DNA of 64,000 bases from Veillonella parvula DSM 2008 (GTDB taxonomy: Bacteria > Bacillota > Negativicutes > Veillonellales > Veillonellaceae), in contig NC_013520.1 of the NCBI RefSeq assembly GCF_000024945.1, positions 768,501 through 832,500 of the forward strand. Direction: 5' to 3'. Shown here piece after piece: positions 35,233 to 43,987 of the stretch. The position numbers and the translations under genes are program-made. Every line of letters begins with the position of its first letter. Positions within the stretch are counted from its first letter, which is position 1. A model generated the notes under the pieces. The model was not told where the DNA came from, ran no database searches, and worked only from the letters and a program-made list of their open reading frames with translations.

Positions 35233-35280
35233 AATAAGGTGTATATACTAGATTTCTAGTATATACACCTTATTTTTTTA
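35233..35280 (+). terminator. Very strong terminator after liv operon
   Basis: A perfect 19-bp stem (35233-35251 with 35256-35274), loop ATTT, followed by TTTTTT. It isolates the liv operon from the capsule genes. Confidence 0.92.
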
Positions 35281-35603
35281 TTACTAATTCTGATATAAAT
35301 AGAAAAACTATGTGAGCTAATAATGAAGTGAGTTTATATATTTTTTATTATTTTTAAGAAGTTCAATGATAAAACTAGTGAATTAGGAATGAAAAAAGCA
35401 AATAATAATTAATGAGCATATATTGAAAATACTGTATTTTTAAGGGATTATTGTTGAAGGTTTTATGAAGTTCGCTTGGAACATACTAGATTTGTAGAAG
35501 AACATTTAAAAAAATGATAAAATAGCATGACTGATTTTTTAGATATAAGATACATCAATAATTAAGTGATGAATTAAATAAGTTGAATAAAAAAGAGGTA
35601 AGT
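35281..35603. other. AT-rich gap before the capsule locus
   Basis: Apart from the liv terminator, this gap is AT-rich and holds no credible gene. TTGTAG (35492-35497) and TAAAAT (35518-35523) could be promoter elements, but the 20-base spacing is poor. I saw no JUMPstart/ops element. Confidence 0.5.
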
Positions 35604-36347
35604 ATGAAGAAGAAACAGTATATGATGATGGCTGCATTCTTATGTACTACAACAATGGCTATGGCTGCACCAGTTAGTATAAATACTAATCAGCCTTATA
35701 ATGCTAAGAATGTACAAATGGACGGTCATGCACCATTGGAAACTAGCGCATCTGTAATTAGCTCTGATAAAGAATATCGTCTGCGCCAAGGAGATGAACT
35801 AAATATTCAAGTGGTTCAGCAGGCAGAGCTTGGTACGCGTAATGGTAACGACATTGTGTATACCGTCAGACCAGATGGATATGTATCGTTCCCTATGGTT
35901 GGTGCCGTAAAAGCAGATGGCTTAACTGTAGATGAATTTACAGCTGAGTTACAGCAAGGTTTGTCTCGTTATATCATTAATCCTGATATCACAGTAAATG
36001 TATCGAAATTGGGCGGCGTTCGCGTATATGTATTTGGTGAAATTAATAAGCCTGGCGCCTATACGTTGACTAAATCTAGTACAGTTATTGATGCCATTGG
36101 GGCTGCAGGTAGTTTTAACTGGGATACAGCAAAGAAGAAAATTTACTTGATTCATCAAGATAATCCAGAGAAACCGATTCCTATCAATTTGAATCGTATT
36201 TTACAAACTGGAGATATGTCTGAAAACTACATCATGCGTGAAGGTGATATTCTTTACTTAACTAAGAATAGTCGTATCAACTTTGCTCGTGATATTGCTC
36301 CAATCTTAACAGGGGCTTATATGGTATCACGAATAGGTAAGGATTAA
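35604..36347 (+). CDS. Polysaccharide export protein (Wza-like)
   Basis: A 247-residue exported protein. Signal peptide MKKKQYMMMAAFLCTTTMAMA; no lipobox Cys. The Poly_export domain starts at about residue 60 (YRLRQGDELNIQVVQQAE, then PDGYVSFPMVGAVKADGLTV), followed by a SLBB domain (VRVYVFGEINKPGAYTL). It is shorter than Wza (379) and lacks the C-terminal transmembrane helix region of Wza. Such proteins make the outer-membrane exit for capsule. ATG 35604 with GAGGTAAGT; an in-frame TTG at 35583 would extend the signal. It is the first gene of the capsule locus. Confidence 0.85.
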   Translation: MKKKQYMMMAAFLCTTTMAMAAPVSINTNQPYNAKNVQMDGHAPLETSASVISSDKEYRLRQGDELNIQVVQQAELGTRNGNDIVYTVRPDGYVSFPMVGAVKADGLTVDEFTAELQQGLSRYIINPDITVNVSKLGGVRVYVFGEINKPGAYTLTKSSTVIDAIGAAGSFNWDTAKKKIYLIHQDNPEKPIPINLNRILQTGDMSENYIMREGDILYLTKNSRINFARDIAPILTGAYMVSRIGKD

Positions 36348-36384
36348 AGATAAGGCGATATCTATCATATAAGGGGGCGTTTTT

Positions 36385-38211
36385 TTGCGTTCATATTTAT
36401 TACCATCCATATTGTTTATTACCGATATTGTGACGATTGTAATCGTTGCTTTTATCAGTCTTTTTATTCGATTTGATGGACACATAGAACCTCAATATAT
36501 TAATCAAATGGTGGATGCACTTCCGTTATTACTTATTTCGTATATGTTGATGTTCTTGATAATGCATTTATATACACGTATTTGGCGCTATGCAGGGATG
36601 CGAGAGGTATTAGCAGTATTTGTAGCGACTACAATTGGTACGGCTTTATTCTATTCCTCTATGTTTGTATTTGGTAAGTCATTACCACGTTCCATCTATT
36701 TTATTACATGGTTCCTCACTACAGGTGCTGTTGGTATGGGACGTATGTTGCTTCATTATGTGGCACTTCACTATAGCAGTGGGGACGATGGTGAAAGTGG
36801 CCAAGTGAATACATTGATCATAGGAGCCGGTGATGCAGGTGCAACTATAGCTCGTGAAATTGAACGATATCATAAGCGTTCTCGTCGAGTGATTGGTTAT
36901 GTTGATGATGACATGTTTAAACATAATCGTCTTATGAATGGTTTTAGAATTCTTGGTAATCGTGAAGATATTCCAGCATTAGTTGCTAAGTATAAGGTAG
37001 AAGAAATTATTATTGCCATGCCTTCCGTGAAGCGAGATATTATTCAAGAAATCATGGAAATCTGTTCTCCTTTAAAATGTAAAATCAATATTTTACCGGG
37101 GATGTATCAATTACTTGATGATGAAGTTCTTGTATCTCATTTACATCCTGTTTCAATCGAGGACTTGTTGGAGCGTGATGAGATTCAGCTCGATACGTCT
37201 AAGGTTGAAACATATCTTAAGGATAAAGTGGTTTTAGTTACTGGTGCGGGGGGCTCTATTGGTTCTGAAATTTGTCGTCAAGTTTTACGTGTAAAACCTA
37301 AAAAGCTATTGCTCCTTGGTCATGGTGAAAATAGTATTTATCTTATTCATCAAGAATTACGTAGTATTGCGCCTGAAGGTACCTTGGTTCCAATCATTGC
37401 AGATATTCGTGATAAGAATCAACTAGAGCAAATTTTTAAAAACTATAATCCTGATGTAGTATTTCATGCGGCAGCTCATAAACATGTGCCGCTTATGGAA
37501 ATCCAGCCAATTGCTGCGGTATTAAATAATATTTATGGTACTCGTAATGTTGCGGATGTAGCCGGAGCTCATGGAGTAGATCGATTTGTTATGATTTCCA
37601 CGGATAAAGCGGTGAATCCAACCAGCGTTATGGGCGCTACAAAACGGGTTGCTGAAAAAGTTGTGCTTGGTATGAATCACACATATGATACTAAGTTTAT
37701 AACAGTTCGTTTTGGTAATGTACTTGGTAGCCGTGGTTCGGTTATTCCTTTATTTCGTAAACAAATTGAAGCAGGTGCCCCTGTAACCGTTACAGATCCA
37801 GAAATGACACGTTATTTCATGACTATTCCTGAAGCCAGTCAATTAGTACTTCAAGCTGGTGCCATGGGGAATGGAGGCGAAGTGTTTCTTTTAGACATGG
37901 GTGAACCGGTTAAAATTGTCGATTTGGCTAAGAATATGATTCGCCTTTCTGGCTTTGAGCCTAATAAGGATATTCGTATTGAATTTACTGGATTACGTCC
38001 AGGTGAAAAGTTATACGAAGAATTATTGACTGCCGAAGAAGGTACGAATACTACTACGCATAAGAAAATTTTTGAAGCAGCTCTAGAAGATGTTAATCAA
38101 GAATGGCTGAGTCGTGAAATAGAGCGCTTTGATACATGTAAAACCGATATAGATGTAATTAATGTATTGCAGGATATCATTCCTACATACGATCCAAATC
38201 ATAATGTATAG
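36385..38211 (+). CDS. Nucleoside-diphosphate-sugar 4,6-dehydratase, PglF/CapD type
   Basis: A 608-residue membrane enzyme. Four N-terminal membrane helices (residues 1-115) are followed by a Rossmann domain (IIGAGDAGATIAREIE) and a SDR dehydratase domain from about residue 285 (TGAGGSIGSEICRQ, STDKAVNPTSVMGATKR, RPGEKLYEELL). This is the PglF/WbpM class, which makes UDP-4-keto-6-deoxy-GlcNAc from UDP-GlcNAc. The start is TTG at 36385 after GGGGGCG, with no ATG nearby. The aminotransferase and small sugar transferase downstream complete a route to a 4-amino-4,6-dideoxy sugar on undecaprenyl phosphate, although no acetyltransferase gene is present here. Confidence 0.88.
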   Translation: MRSYLLPSILFITDIVTIVIVAFISLFIRFDGHIEPQYINQMVDALPLLLISYMLMFLIMHLYTRIWRYAGMREVLAVFVATTIGTALFYSSMFVFGKSLPRSIYFITWFLTTGAVGMGRMLLHYVALHYSSGDDGESGQVNTLIIGAGDAGATIAREIERYHKRSRRVIGYVDDDMFKHNRLMNGFRILGNREDIPALVAKYKVEEIIIAMPSVKRDIIQEIMEICSPLKCKINILPGMYQLLDDEVLVSHLHPVSIEDLLERDEIQLDTSKVETYLKDKVVLVTGAGGSIGSEICRQVLRVKPKKLLLLGHGENSIYLIHQELRSIAPEGTLVPIIADIRDKNQLEQIFKNYNPDVVFHAAAHKHVPLMEIQPIAAVLNNIYGTRNVADVAGAHGVDRFVMISTDKAVNPTSVMGATKRVAEKVVLGMNHTYDTKFITVRFGNVLGSRGSVIPLFRKQIEAGAPVTVTDPEMTRYFMTIPEASQLVLQAGAMGNGGEVFLLDMGEPVKIVDLAKNMIRLSGFEPNKDIRIEFTGLRPGEKLYEELLTAEEGTNTTTHKKIFEAALEDVNQEWLSREIERFDTCKTDIDVINVLQDIIPTYDPNHNV

Positions 38212-38361
38212 GTCCTGGACGATACATTTATTACCCAATATATGTATAAGACTATTTTAATTTTGATACATTGTGCCTTTATTGAGAGGGTTTGGTACAG
38301 TTAATATTCTAAGCGGGAGAGACCCTGTTGTTTGTATACTTTTACAGAAAGGGGTATATGG

Positions 38362-39807
38362 GTGGAACAAATTATTGATTTAAAAGAGGTGGGTAGAGTC
38401 CTCATTAAAAAGCGCCGTAAAATCATTAATATTACGGTAGCATGTATGGTTTTAGGTGGTGCGTATGCCTTTCTTGCACCATCTACATATCAATCTACAT
38501 CGATGTTGCGCATTAAACAAGCTCAAAGTTTGAGCAATTCTGTATTATCTAGTGCTAATGCCTATTCTGATTCTATGTCTCGTCAATTGATGAACACAGA
38601 TGCAGAAATTTTAAAAAGTCGTAATGTGGTAGAGCCAGTAATTACTGCTATAGAAGATCCTGAAGGTACTGGTAATGCGCCAACATATGAAGATTTTGTT
38701 AAAACTCGTATTGAAACTAAACCGTATAAAGAAACCGAGTTATTACAAGTAAGCGTAACTGGTAAGAGTCCTGAGCAAGCACAAGAAGCTAATCAATTAC
38801 TTATTGATACCTTCTTGAAACGTCTTGCCGAAATTTCTCATGTTGAACAACGAACTACTCGTGAATTCTTACAAAAACGCGTTGTTACTGCGAAATCTGA
38901 ATTAGAACAAGCAGAAAATAAATTGCAACAATTTCAAATAGATAATAAGGTGTACTCCACCGCTGATCAGATGAAAGGCTTAACAGATAAAATTACTCTT
39001 ATCGATCGTGAGAAGGCTCAAAATCAACTCGATTTAGAAACGGCACAAGCTGCACTTGGCAGTATCAATGAACAATTAGGTTCTGCTGGTAAAAGTATCG
39101 CCGATAGCGCCACGGTTCAAGCCTACAAGGGGCAGTTAGCAGACCTAGAATCTCGTAAAGCTTCTTATATTGGTAAATATACTGATGAACATCCAGCGAT
39201 GAAAGAGATTAACCAACAAATTGAAGAGGCTAAAAGTGGTTTAAATGCTGAAATCAACGCTATTGCATCTCAACAAGCACCTTCAAGCAACTCTGCACAA
39301 CAAGGCTTGCTAGCGGATAAGTTTAAAAATGAAGCTGCTTTAGCAGTAGCTCAAGGTAAACAATCTACATTAGTTGAGCTAGATAAAGCAAACGAAGAAG
39401 CTATAAAAGGACTACCTGAAAAAGAACGTGGTTATATCCAAGCAAAACGTGATGTAGATGTGGCACAAGATATCTATCAAATGTTATCCACTCGCTTAGA
39501 AGAAGCGAAGGTAGCAGAGGTTATGGTACCGAATGAAGTTCAAATCGTTGATCCTCCTACATTGCCAGAAAAGGCGATTGCACCACGTAAGATTCTTATT
39601 ATATTAGGCTCTGCCATTTTAGGCCTCATCTTTGGTTGCCTCTATACATTGGGCCAATTCTTTGGTAATCGCAAAGTTCAATCTGTACAAGAGATTAATG
39701 ATATTCTTGGCATTCAAAATTTGGGTGTGATTCCAAATTATAAAGAAAAAGAATACGAAGAGCCTAGTAATCGTATCGTAGCATTGTTGCGCAAAGTGAG
39801 AGGTTAA
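38362..39807 (+). CDS. Wzz/GumC-like polysaccharide co-polymerase
   Basis: A 481-residue inner-membrane protein. Helices near residues 24-42 and 420-440 flank a large periplasmic part with long coiled coils (about 160-360). The Wzz motif YQSTSMLRI and the proline-rich segment before the last helix (PPTLPEKAIAPRKILII) are typical. These proteins set chain length in Wzy-dependent systems and usually work with the BY-kinase encoded next. The GTG at 38362 follows AAAGGGG by seven bases and is chosen because it starts the conserved EQIIDLKEVGRVLIKKRRK. Confidence 0.85.
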   Translation: MEQIIDLKEVGRVLIKKRRKIINITVACMVLGGAYAFLAPSTYQSTSMLRIKQAQSLSNSVLSSANAYSDSMSRQLMNTDAEILKSRNVVEPVITAIEDPEGTGNAPTYEDFVKTRIETKPYKETELLQVSVTGKSPEQAQEANQLLIDTFLKRLAEISHVEQRTTREFLQKRVVTAKSELEQAENKLQQFQIDNKVYSTADQMKGLTDKITLIDREKAQNQLDLETAQAALGSINEQLGSAGKSIADSATVQAYKGQLADLESRKASYIGKYTDEHPAMKEINQQIEEAKSGLNAEINAIASQQAPSSNSAQQGLLADKFKNEAALAVAQGKQSTLVELDKANEEAIKGLPEKERGYIQAKRDVDVAQDIYQMLSTRLEEAKVAEVMVPNEVQIVDPPTLPEKAIAPRKILIILGSAILGLIFGCLYTLGQFFGNRKVQSVQEINDILGIQNLGVIPNYKEKEYEEPSNRIVALLRKVRG

Positions 39808-39808
39808 T

Positions 39809-40420
39809 ATGATTAGACTAATTTCTAATGAACGTGGTGATACACCACTTGTGGAAGCATACCGTACATTGCGTAGCAATCTTCAATATGTATGTAACCA
39901 ACATAAATGTAAACTTATTTGCATTACTGCAGCTACTAGTGGTGAAGGAACTTCTAAAGTGGCAGCTAATACAGCATTAGCTTTATCTAAAAATAATAAT
40001 AAAGTTCTTCTAGTAGATGGTAATCTACGCAATCCAGCACAACATATAGCCTTTAATGTACAAAATAAGGGCCTTACAAATGCGGTGATGATGGATGAAG
40101 ATTTGACGATTCATCGTAATGTAGTGCCTCATTTGGATGTTCTTACGGCGGGTGAAGTTGTTGAATATCCATCTGATATTGTAGATTCTAGCAAATTACC
40201 TACGATTTTTGAGTATGTACGTGATGAATATGATGTGGTTATCATTGATACACCATCCGTATTGTCTGTTACAGATGCCGTTGTATTGGCAGAAAAATCA
40301 GATGGTGTTGTGTTAGTTGTTAAAAATGAAGTAGCTAGTCTAAAAGATTTGATTGAAGCTAAGAAACGCCTTTCACAAGTAGGTATTTCTCTTTTAGGAT
40401 CTATCGTAATTGATGCTTAA
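39809..40420 (+). CDS. BY-kinase-like protein (CpsD/CapB family) with altered Walker motifs
   Basis: A 203-residue soluble protein homologous to bacterial tyrosine kinases of capsule loci. The fold is clear (AYRTLRSNLQYV, then VVIIDTPSVLSVTDA), but the Walker A region reads SGEGTSK (residues 44-50) instead of GEGKST, so the catalytic Lys is replaced by Thr48, with Lys only at 50. The Walker A' motif reads VDGNLRNP (69-76) instead of DADLR, so the second Asp is Asn72. No C-terminal Tyr cluster is present. ATP hydrolysis is therefore doubtful. It begins one base after the Wzz stop and could be a regulatory subunit. Confidence 0.8.
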   Translation: MIRLISNERGDTPLVEAYRTLRSNLQYVCNQHKCKLICITAATSGEGTSKVAANTALALSKNNNKVLLVDGNLRNPAQHIAFNVQNKGLTNAVMMDEDLTIHRNVVPHLDVLTAGEVVEYPSDIVDSSKLPTIFEYVRDEYDVVIIDTPSVLSVTDAVVLAEKSDGVVLVVKNEVASLKDLIEAKKRLSQVGISLLGSIVIDA

Positions 40421-40497
40421 TATAACTGTTTTAATCAGTATTCTATGTGATAAATCAAGCGTATCAATATGGTACAGAAAGTATTGAGGTGATTTAT

Positions 40498-41697
40498 ATG
40501 AGAATTAATTTTTCTCCTCCAGATATTACAGAGTTAGAAATCAATGAAGTCGTTGAAGCCTTAAAAAGTGGGTGGATTACGACAGGTCCTCGTACTAAAG
40601 AATTAGAAAAAAAGATAGCTCACCAATTAGGTACACCTAAATCCGTTTGTTTAAACTCTGCTACGGCAGCGCTTGAAATGTCCCTTCGCGTATTGGGAAT
40701 TGGACCTGGAGACGAAGTCATAACTAGTGCTTACTCATATACCGCTAGTGCGAGTCCTGTAGTTCATGTGGGCGCTACATTAGTGCTTGTTGATACACAA
40801 AAAGACTCCTATGAAATGGATTACGATGCAGTCGCTCGGGCTATCACACCAAAAACAAAGGCTATCATCCCTGTAGATATTGCGGGTGTGCCTTGTGATT
40901 ATGAACGTTTGCGATCCATTGTAGAGGAAAAGAAATCTCTCTTTATACCATCTAATGATATTCAATCAGCATTAGGTCATATTCCTATCGTAGCGGACTG
41001 TGCGCATTCTTTTGGTGCTTCTTATAAAGGGGTGCCAACAGGTAATATAGCCGATTTTAGTAGCTTTTCCTTTCATGCAGTAAAAAATTTTACTACTGCT
41101 GAAGGTGGTTGTGCTACATGGCGCCACATAGATGGTTATGACGATGAAGCTATCTACAAGCAATTCCAATTGCTATCTTTGCATGGTCAAGATAAGGATG
41201 CTCTTGCAAAAACAAAAGCAGGTGCTTGGGAATATGATATTAAAGGTACCTATTATAAATGTAATATGACGGATATTATGGCGGCTATTGGGCTAGCTCA
41301 ATTTGAAAGATACCCAAAACTTTTGGCACGTCGTAAAGAAATTATTGAAGCTTATGATACAGCATTTAAGGATTTACCTGTTACATTGTTGAACCATTAT
41401 ACAGATAAGCATGAAAGTAGTGGTCACTTGTATTTAGTCCGTTTAGACGGCCGTGATGCGCAATACCGCAACAAGGTTATTGAAGCTATGGCTGAGGCTG
41501 GCATTGCGACGAATGTCCATTATAAGCCAATCCCAATGCATACGGCTTATAAAAACTTAGGCTTTACAATCGATGACTATCCAAATGCTTATGACCAGTT
41601 TAAGAATGAAATTACATTGCCACTTCATACGCTCCTTACAGATGAAGAAGTGCAATATATCATTGAGCAGTTTAAAAGGATTATTACCGAATGCTAG
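40498..41697 (+). CDS. DegT/DnrJ/EryC1 family aminotransferase
   Basis: A 399-residue PLP enzyme. SGWITTGPRTKELEK and LNSATAALEMSLR hold the phosphate-binding residues; SFHAVKNFTTAEGG carries the catalytic Lys; TNVHYKPIPMHTAY is the C-terminal signature. With the 4,6-dehydratase gene it probably makes a UDP-4-amino-4,6-dideoxysugar. ATG 40498 is the start, followed by MRINFSPPDITELE; GAGGTGATTT is its ribosome site. It overlaps the sugar-transferase gene by seven bases. Confidence 0.9.
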   Translation: MRINFSPPDITELEINEVVEALKSGWITTGPRTKELEKKIAHQLGTPKSVCLNSATAALEMSLRVLGIGPGDEVITSAYSYTASASPVVHVGATLVLVDTQKDSYEMDYDAVARAITPKTKAIIPVDIAGVPCDYERLRSIVEEKKSLFIPSNDIQSALGHIPIVADCAHSFGASYKGVPTGNIADFSSFSFHAVKNFTTAEGGCATWRHIDGYDDEAIYKQFQLLSLHGQDKDALAKTKAGAWEYDIKGTYYKCNMTDIMAAIGLAQFERYPKLLARRKEIIEAYDTAFKDLPVTLLNHYTDKHESSGHLYLVRLDGRDAQYRNKVIEAMAEAGIATNVHYKPIPMHTAYKNLGFTIDDYPNAYDQFKNEITLPLHTLLTDEEVQYIIEQFKRIITEC

Positions 41698-42377
41698 TAA
41701 AAAACTTTCATGATCTACCAAAAGAGCTTCAGTGTGAAGCGGTTCGTCCCTATTTTGAAATATTAAATCAAAGGCGTATAAGCCTTCTTTGTAAAAGCAT
41801 TTTTGACCGCGTAATGGCAGCGGGAATGCTTATTACATTAAGCCCTATATTCTTGGTACTAGCCATCATGATTAAACGAGATAGTGAGGGAGAGGTTTTT
41901 TTTCGTCAAACTCGAGTGACACAGTACGGTCGTACCTTTGGCATCTATAAGTTCCGTACTATGGTAAAGAATGCGGAATCTTTAGGTGCACAAGTGACAT
42001 CACAAAATGATATGCGTGTTACGAAGGTAGGCAATATGCTTCGCAACTGTCGTCTCGATGAATTGCCTCAGCTTATTAATATCCTTTTAGGAGATATGAG
42101 CTTTGTCGGTACAAGACCTGAGGTTCCACGTTATGTGGCTGCTTATACAGATGAAATGAAAGCTACCTTATTATTACCTGCTGGTGTTACCAGTGTTGCC
42201 AGTATTACTTATAAAGATGAAGATCAACTTTTACAAAATGCTCAGAATGTTGATGAAGTCTATATAAATGAGGTTTTACCGGGTAAGATGACTTGGAATT
42301 TAAGGAGTATTAAGGAGTTTTCTTTTTTACAAGATATAAAAACGATGATTGATACAGTATTAGCTGTATTACGTTGA
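41691..42377 (+). CDS. Initiating sugar transferase (WcaJ/PglC-like)
   Basis: A 228-residue polyprenol-phosphate phosphoglycosyl transferase. One hydrophobic re-entrant helix (MAAGMLITLSPIFLVLAIMI) precedes the catalytic part: FFRQTRVTQYGRTFGIYKFRTM, RLDELPQL and GDMSFVGTRPE, the classic motifs of PF02397. It lacks the extra N-terminal helices of WcaJ and so resembles the PglC core. It transfers a sugar phosphate to undecaprenyl phosphate and starts the repeat unit. The preceding genes suggest a diamino/amino-deoxy sugar as substrate. Confidence 0.9.
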   Translation: MLVKNFHDLPKELQCEAVRPYFEILNQRRISLLCKSIFDRVMAAGMLITLSPIFLVLAIMIKRDSEGEVFFRQTRVTQYGRTFGIYKFRTMVKNAESLGAQVTSQNDMRVTKVGNMLRNCRLDELPQLINILLGDMSFVGTRPEVPRYVAAYTDEMKATLLLPAGVTSVASITYKDEDQLLQNAQNVDEVYINEVLPGKMTWNLRSIKEFSFLQDIKTMIDTVLAVLR

Positions 42378-42388
42378 AAGAGGTCCCT

Positions 42389-43255
42389 ATGAGTACATCT
42401 ATGACAAAGGAAATACAAGAAAAAGAGCTGAATATGTTACTGTACTTTAAAGAGTTCTGTGATAAACATAATTTGCGCTTTTATCTTTGCGGCGGTGGTC
42501 TCATTGGGGCTATACGTCATAACGGCTTTATCCCTTGGGATGATGATTTAGATCTTTTCATGCCTCGTCCAGACTATGAAAAGTTAGCTGAATTATGGCC
42601 AAAATATGCTGATACTGAACGATTTACGTATTGTCGTACCGATCGCAATCACATCTATCATGATGCAGGAGCATCTATTAGAGATAATCATACGACCTTT
42701 ATCAATCGTCATAGTATGCATGAAGATGTTTGTCATGGTTTGGCACTTGAAATTATGCCTATCGATGGTTGTGCACCCGGCAAAATTAGTCGTGCATTGC
42801 AGTTGATGTGGGCCATGACTTTTGCACTTTTTAATGCACAGCGTTTACCAGATAATAAAGGGCCTACATATCGTGCTTTAGCGGGTTATATTTATAAGAT
42901 TTTTTCCAGTCAATCTATACGCTATCATATTTGGCGATTTGCAGAAAAGAGAATGACTCAATACGACTTTGATACGAGTGATGAGTGTACGGAGTTAATC
43001 GGTAGCTTAAAAGGTATGAAGCTACGTCATCCTAGAGAGGACTTTGCTTCTGTTGTATATAAAGACTTTGAAGGTCATCAAATACCTGTTATGAAAGGGT
43101 ATGAGAGATATTTGCATCTCATTTGGGGCGATTATATGCAATTACCACCTGTAGAGCAACGTGTAGCAAAACATGATGCAGTATTTGCTGATTTACACAC
43201 ACCTTACAAGGAGTATAAAGGCATACATTATGCTAAGAAAGAAGCTCAACCATAA
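42389..43255 (+). CDS. LicD family phosphotransferase
   Basis: A 288-residue LicD-fold protein. LCGGGLIGAIRHNGFIPWDD followed by DLDLFMPRPDYEKL is the diagnostic nucleotidyltransferase-type motif of LicD, with the Asp cluster that binds the metal. LicD proteins move phosphocholine or another CDP-activated alcohol onto a glycan. The CDP-donor here is likely made by the cytidylyltransferase encoded next. The start ATG 42389 has AAAGAGG in front; an in-frame TTG at 42374 overlaps the previous gene. Confidence 0.88.
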   Translation: MSTSMTKEIQEKELNMLLYFKEFCDKHNLRFYLCGGGLIGAIRHNGFIPWDDDLDLFMPRPDYEKLAELWPKYADTERFTYCRTDRNHIYHDAGASIRDNHTTFINRHSMHEDVCHGLALEIMPIDGCAPGKISRALQLMWAMTFALFNAQRLPDNKGPTYRALAGYIYKIFSSQSIRYHIWRFAEKRMTQYDFDTSDECTELIGSLKGMKLRHPREDFASVVYKDFEGHQIPVMKGYERYLHLIWGDYMQLPPVEQRVAKHDAVFADLHTPYKEYKGIHYAKKEAQP

Positions 43256-43264
43256 GGAGGGCCT

Positions 43265-43987
43265 ATGAAACGAATAGCAGTAATCTTTGCGGGTGGCGTA
43301 GGTGCTCGTATGAAAAACAGTAAGACGCCAAAACAATTTTTAGAATGGAACGGTAGACCGATTTTGATTCAAACCTTAGATGTATTTGAACAAACGAAGA
43401 CTATTGATGGGATTGTTCTTGCCTGTAAAGTAGAATGGATTGATCATACTAAACAACTCATAGAAAAGGCGGGGTTACAAAAGGTATTATCCATTGTGCC
43501 TGGTGGTGAAAGTGCTTTGGAATCCCAATATAATGGGCTAGTAGAGGCTAAGCGTTTATTCCCTGATGACGCGGTGACTGTATTGATTCATGATGGGGTT
43601 CGTCCACTTGTAGATAACTCTACCATAGAGAGAAACATAGAATCTGTTGAGTCAAAGGGTTCTGCCATTACTGTTACTCCAGCTATCGAAACGGTTATGG
43701 TTACCCAAAATGGTTCTATTAACCGCATTTTAAATCGTAATGAATGTCTTATGGCTAAAGCTCCGCAGAGTTTTAGATTGGATGATATTATATCAGTTCA
43801 TAATCGTGCAAAAGATGAGGGCATTCATGACTTTATTGATTCCGCATCGATGATGATGCACTATGGTTATACTTTATACCCTGTGTTAGGGGAAACTGAA
43901 AATATAAAGATTACAACTCCATCTGATTATTATATGTTCACAGGGATTATTAAAAATCGTGAGCTAGGAGGATTAAAAGATGAGTAA
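43265..43987 (+). CDS. IspD/TarI-like cytidylyltransferase
   Basis: A 240-residue cytidylyltransferase. The N-terminal IFAGGVGARM and TPKQFLEWNGRPILI bind CTP, and VLIHDGVRPLV is the IspD/TarI family signature. In MEP-pathway IspD the substrate is methylerythritol phosphate; in surface loci relatives (TarI) use ribitol 5-phosphate. The capsule context and the coupled SDR gene favour the alditol-phosphate role. The SDR begins 8 bases before the stop, indicating translational coupling. Confidence 0.85.
   Translation: MKRIAVIFAGGVGARMKNSKTPKQFLEWNGRPILIQTLDVFEQTKTIDGIVLACKVEWIDHTKQLIEKAGLQKVLSIVPGGESALESQYNGLVEAKRLFPDDAVTVLIHDGVRPLVDNSTIERNIESVESKGSAITVTPAIETVMVTQNGSINRILNRNECLMAKAPQSFRLDDIISVHNRAKDEGIHDFIDSASMMMHYGYTLYPVLGETENIKITTPSDYYMFTGIIKNRELGGLKDE

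Noticed and set aside
36385-38211. CapD-type dehydratase as a capsule gene fusion
   Set aside because: The membrane part plus dehydratase is the normal architecture of the PglF/WbpM class, not a novel fusion.
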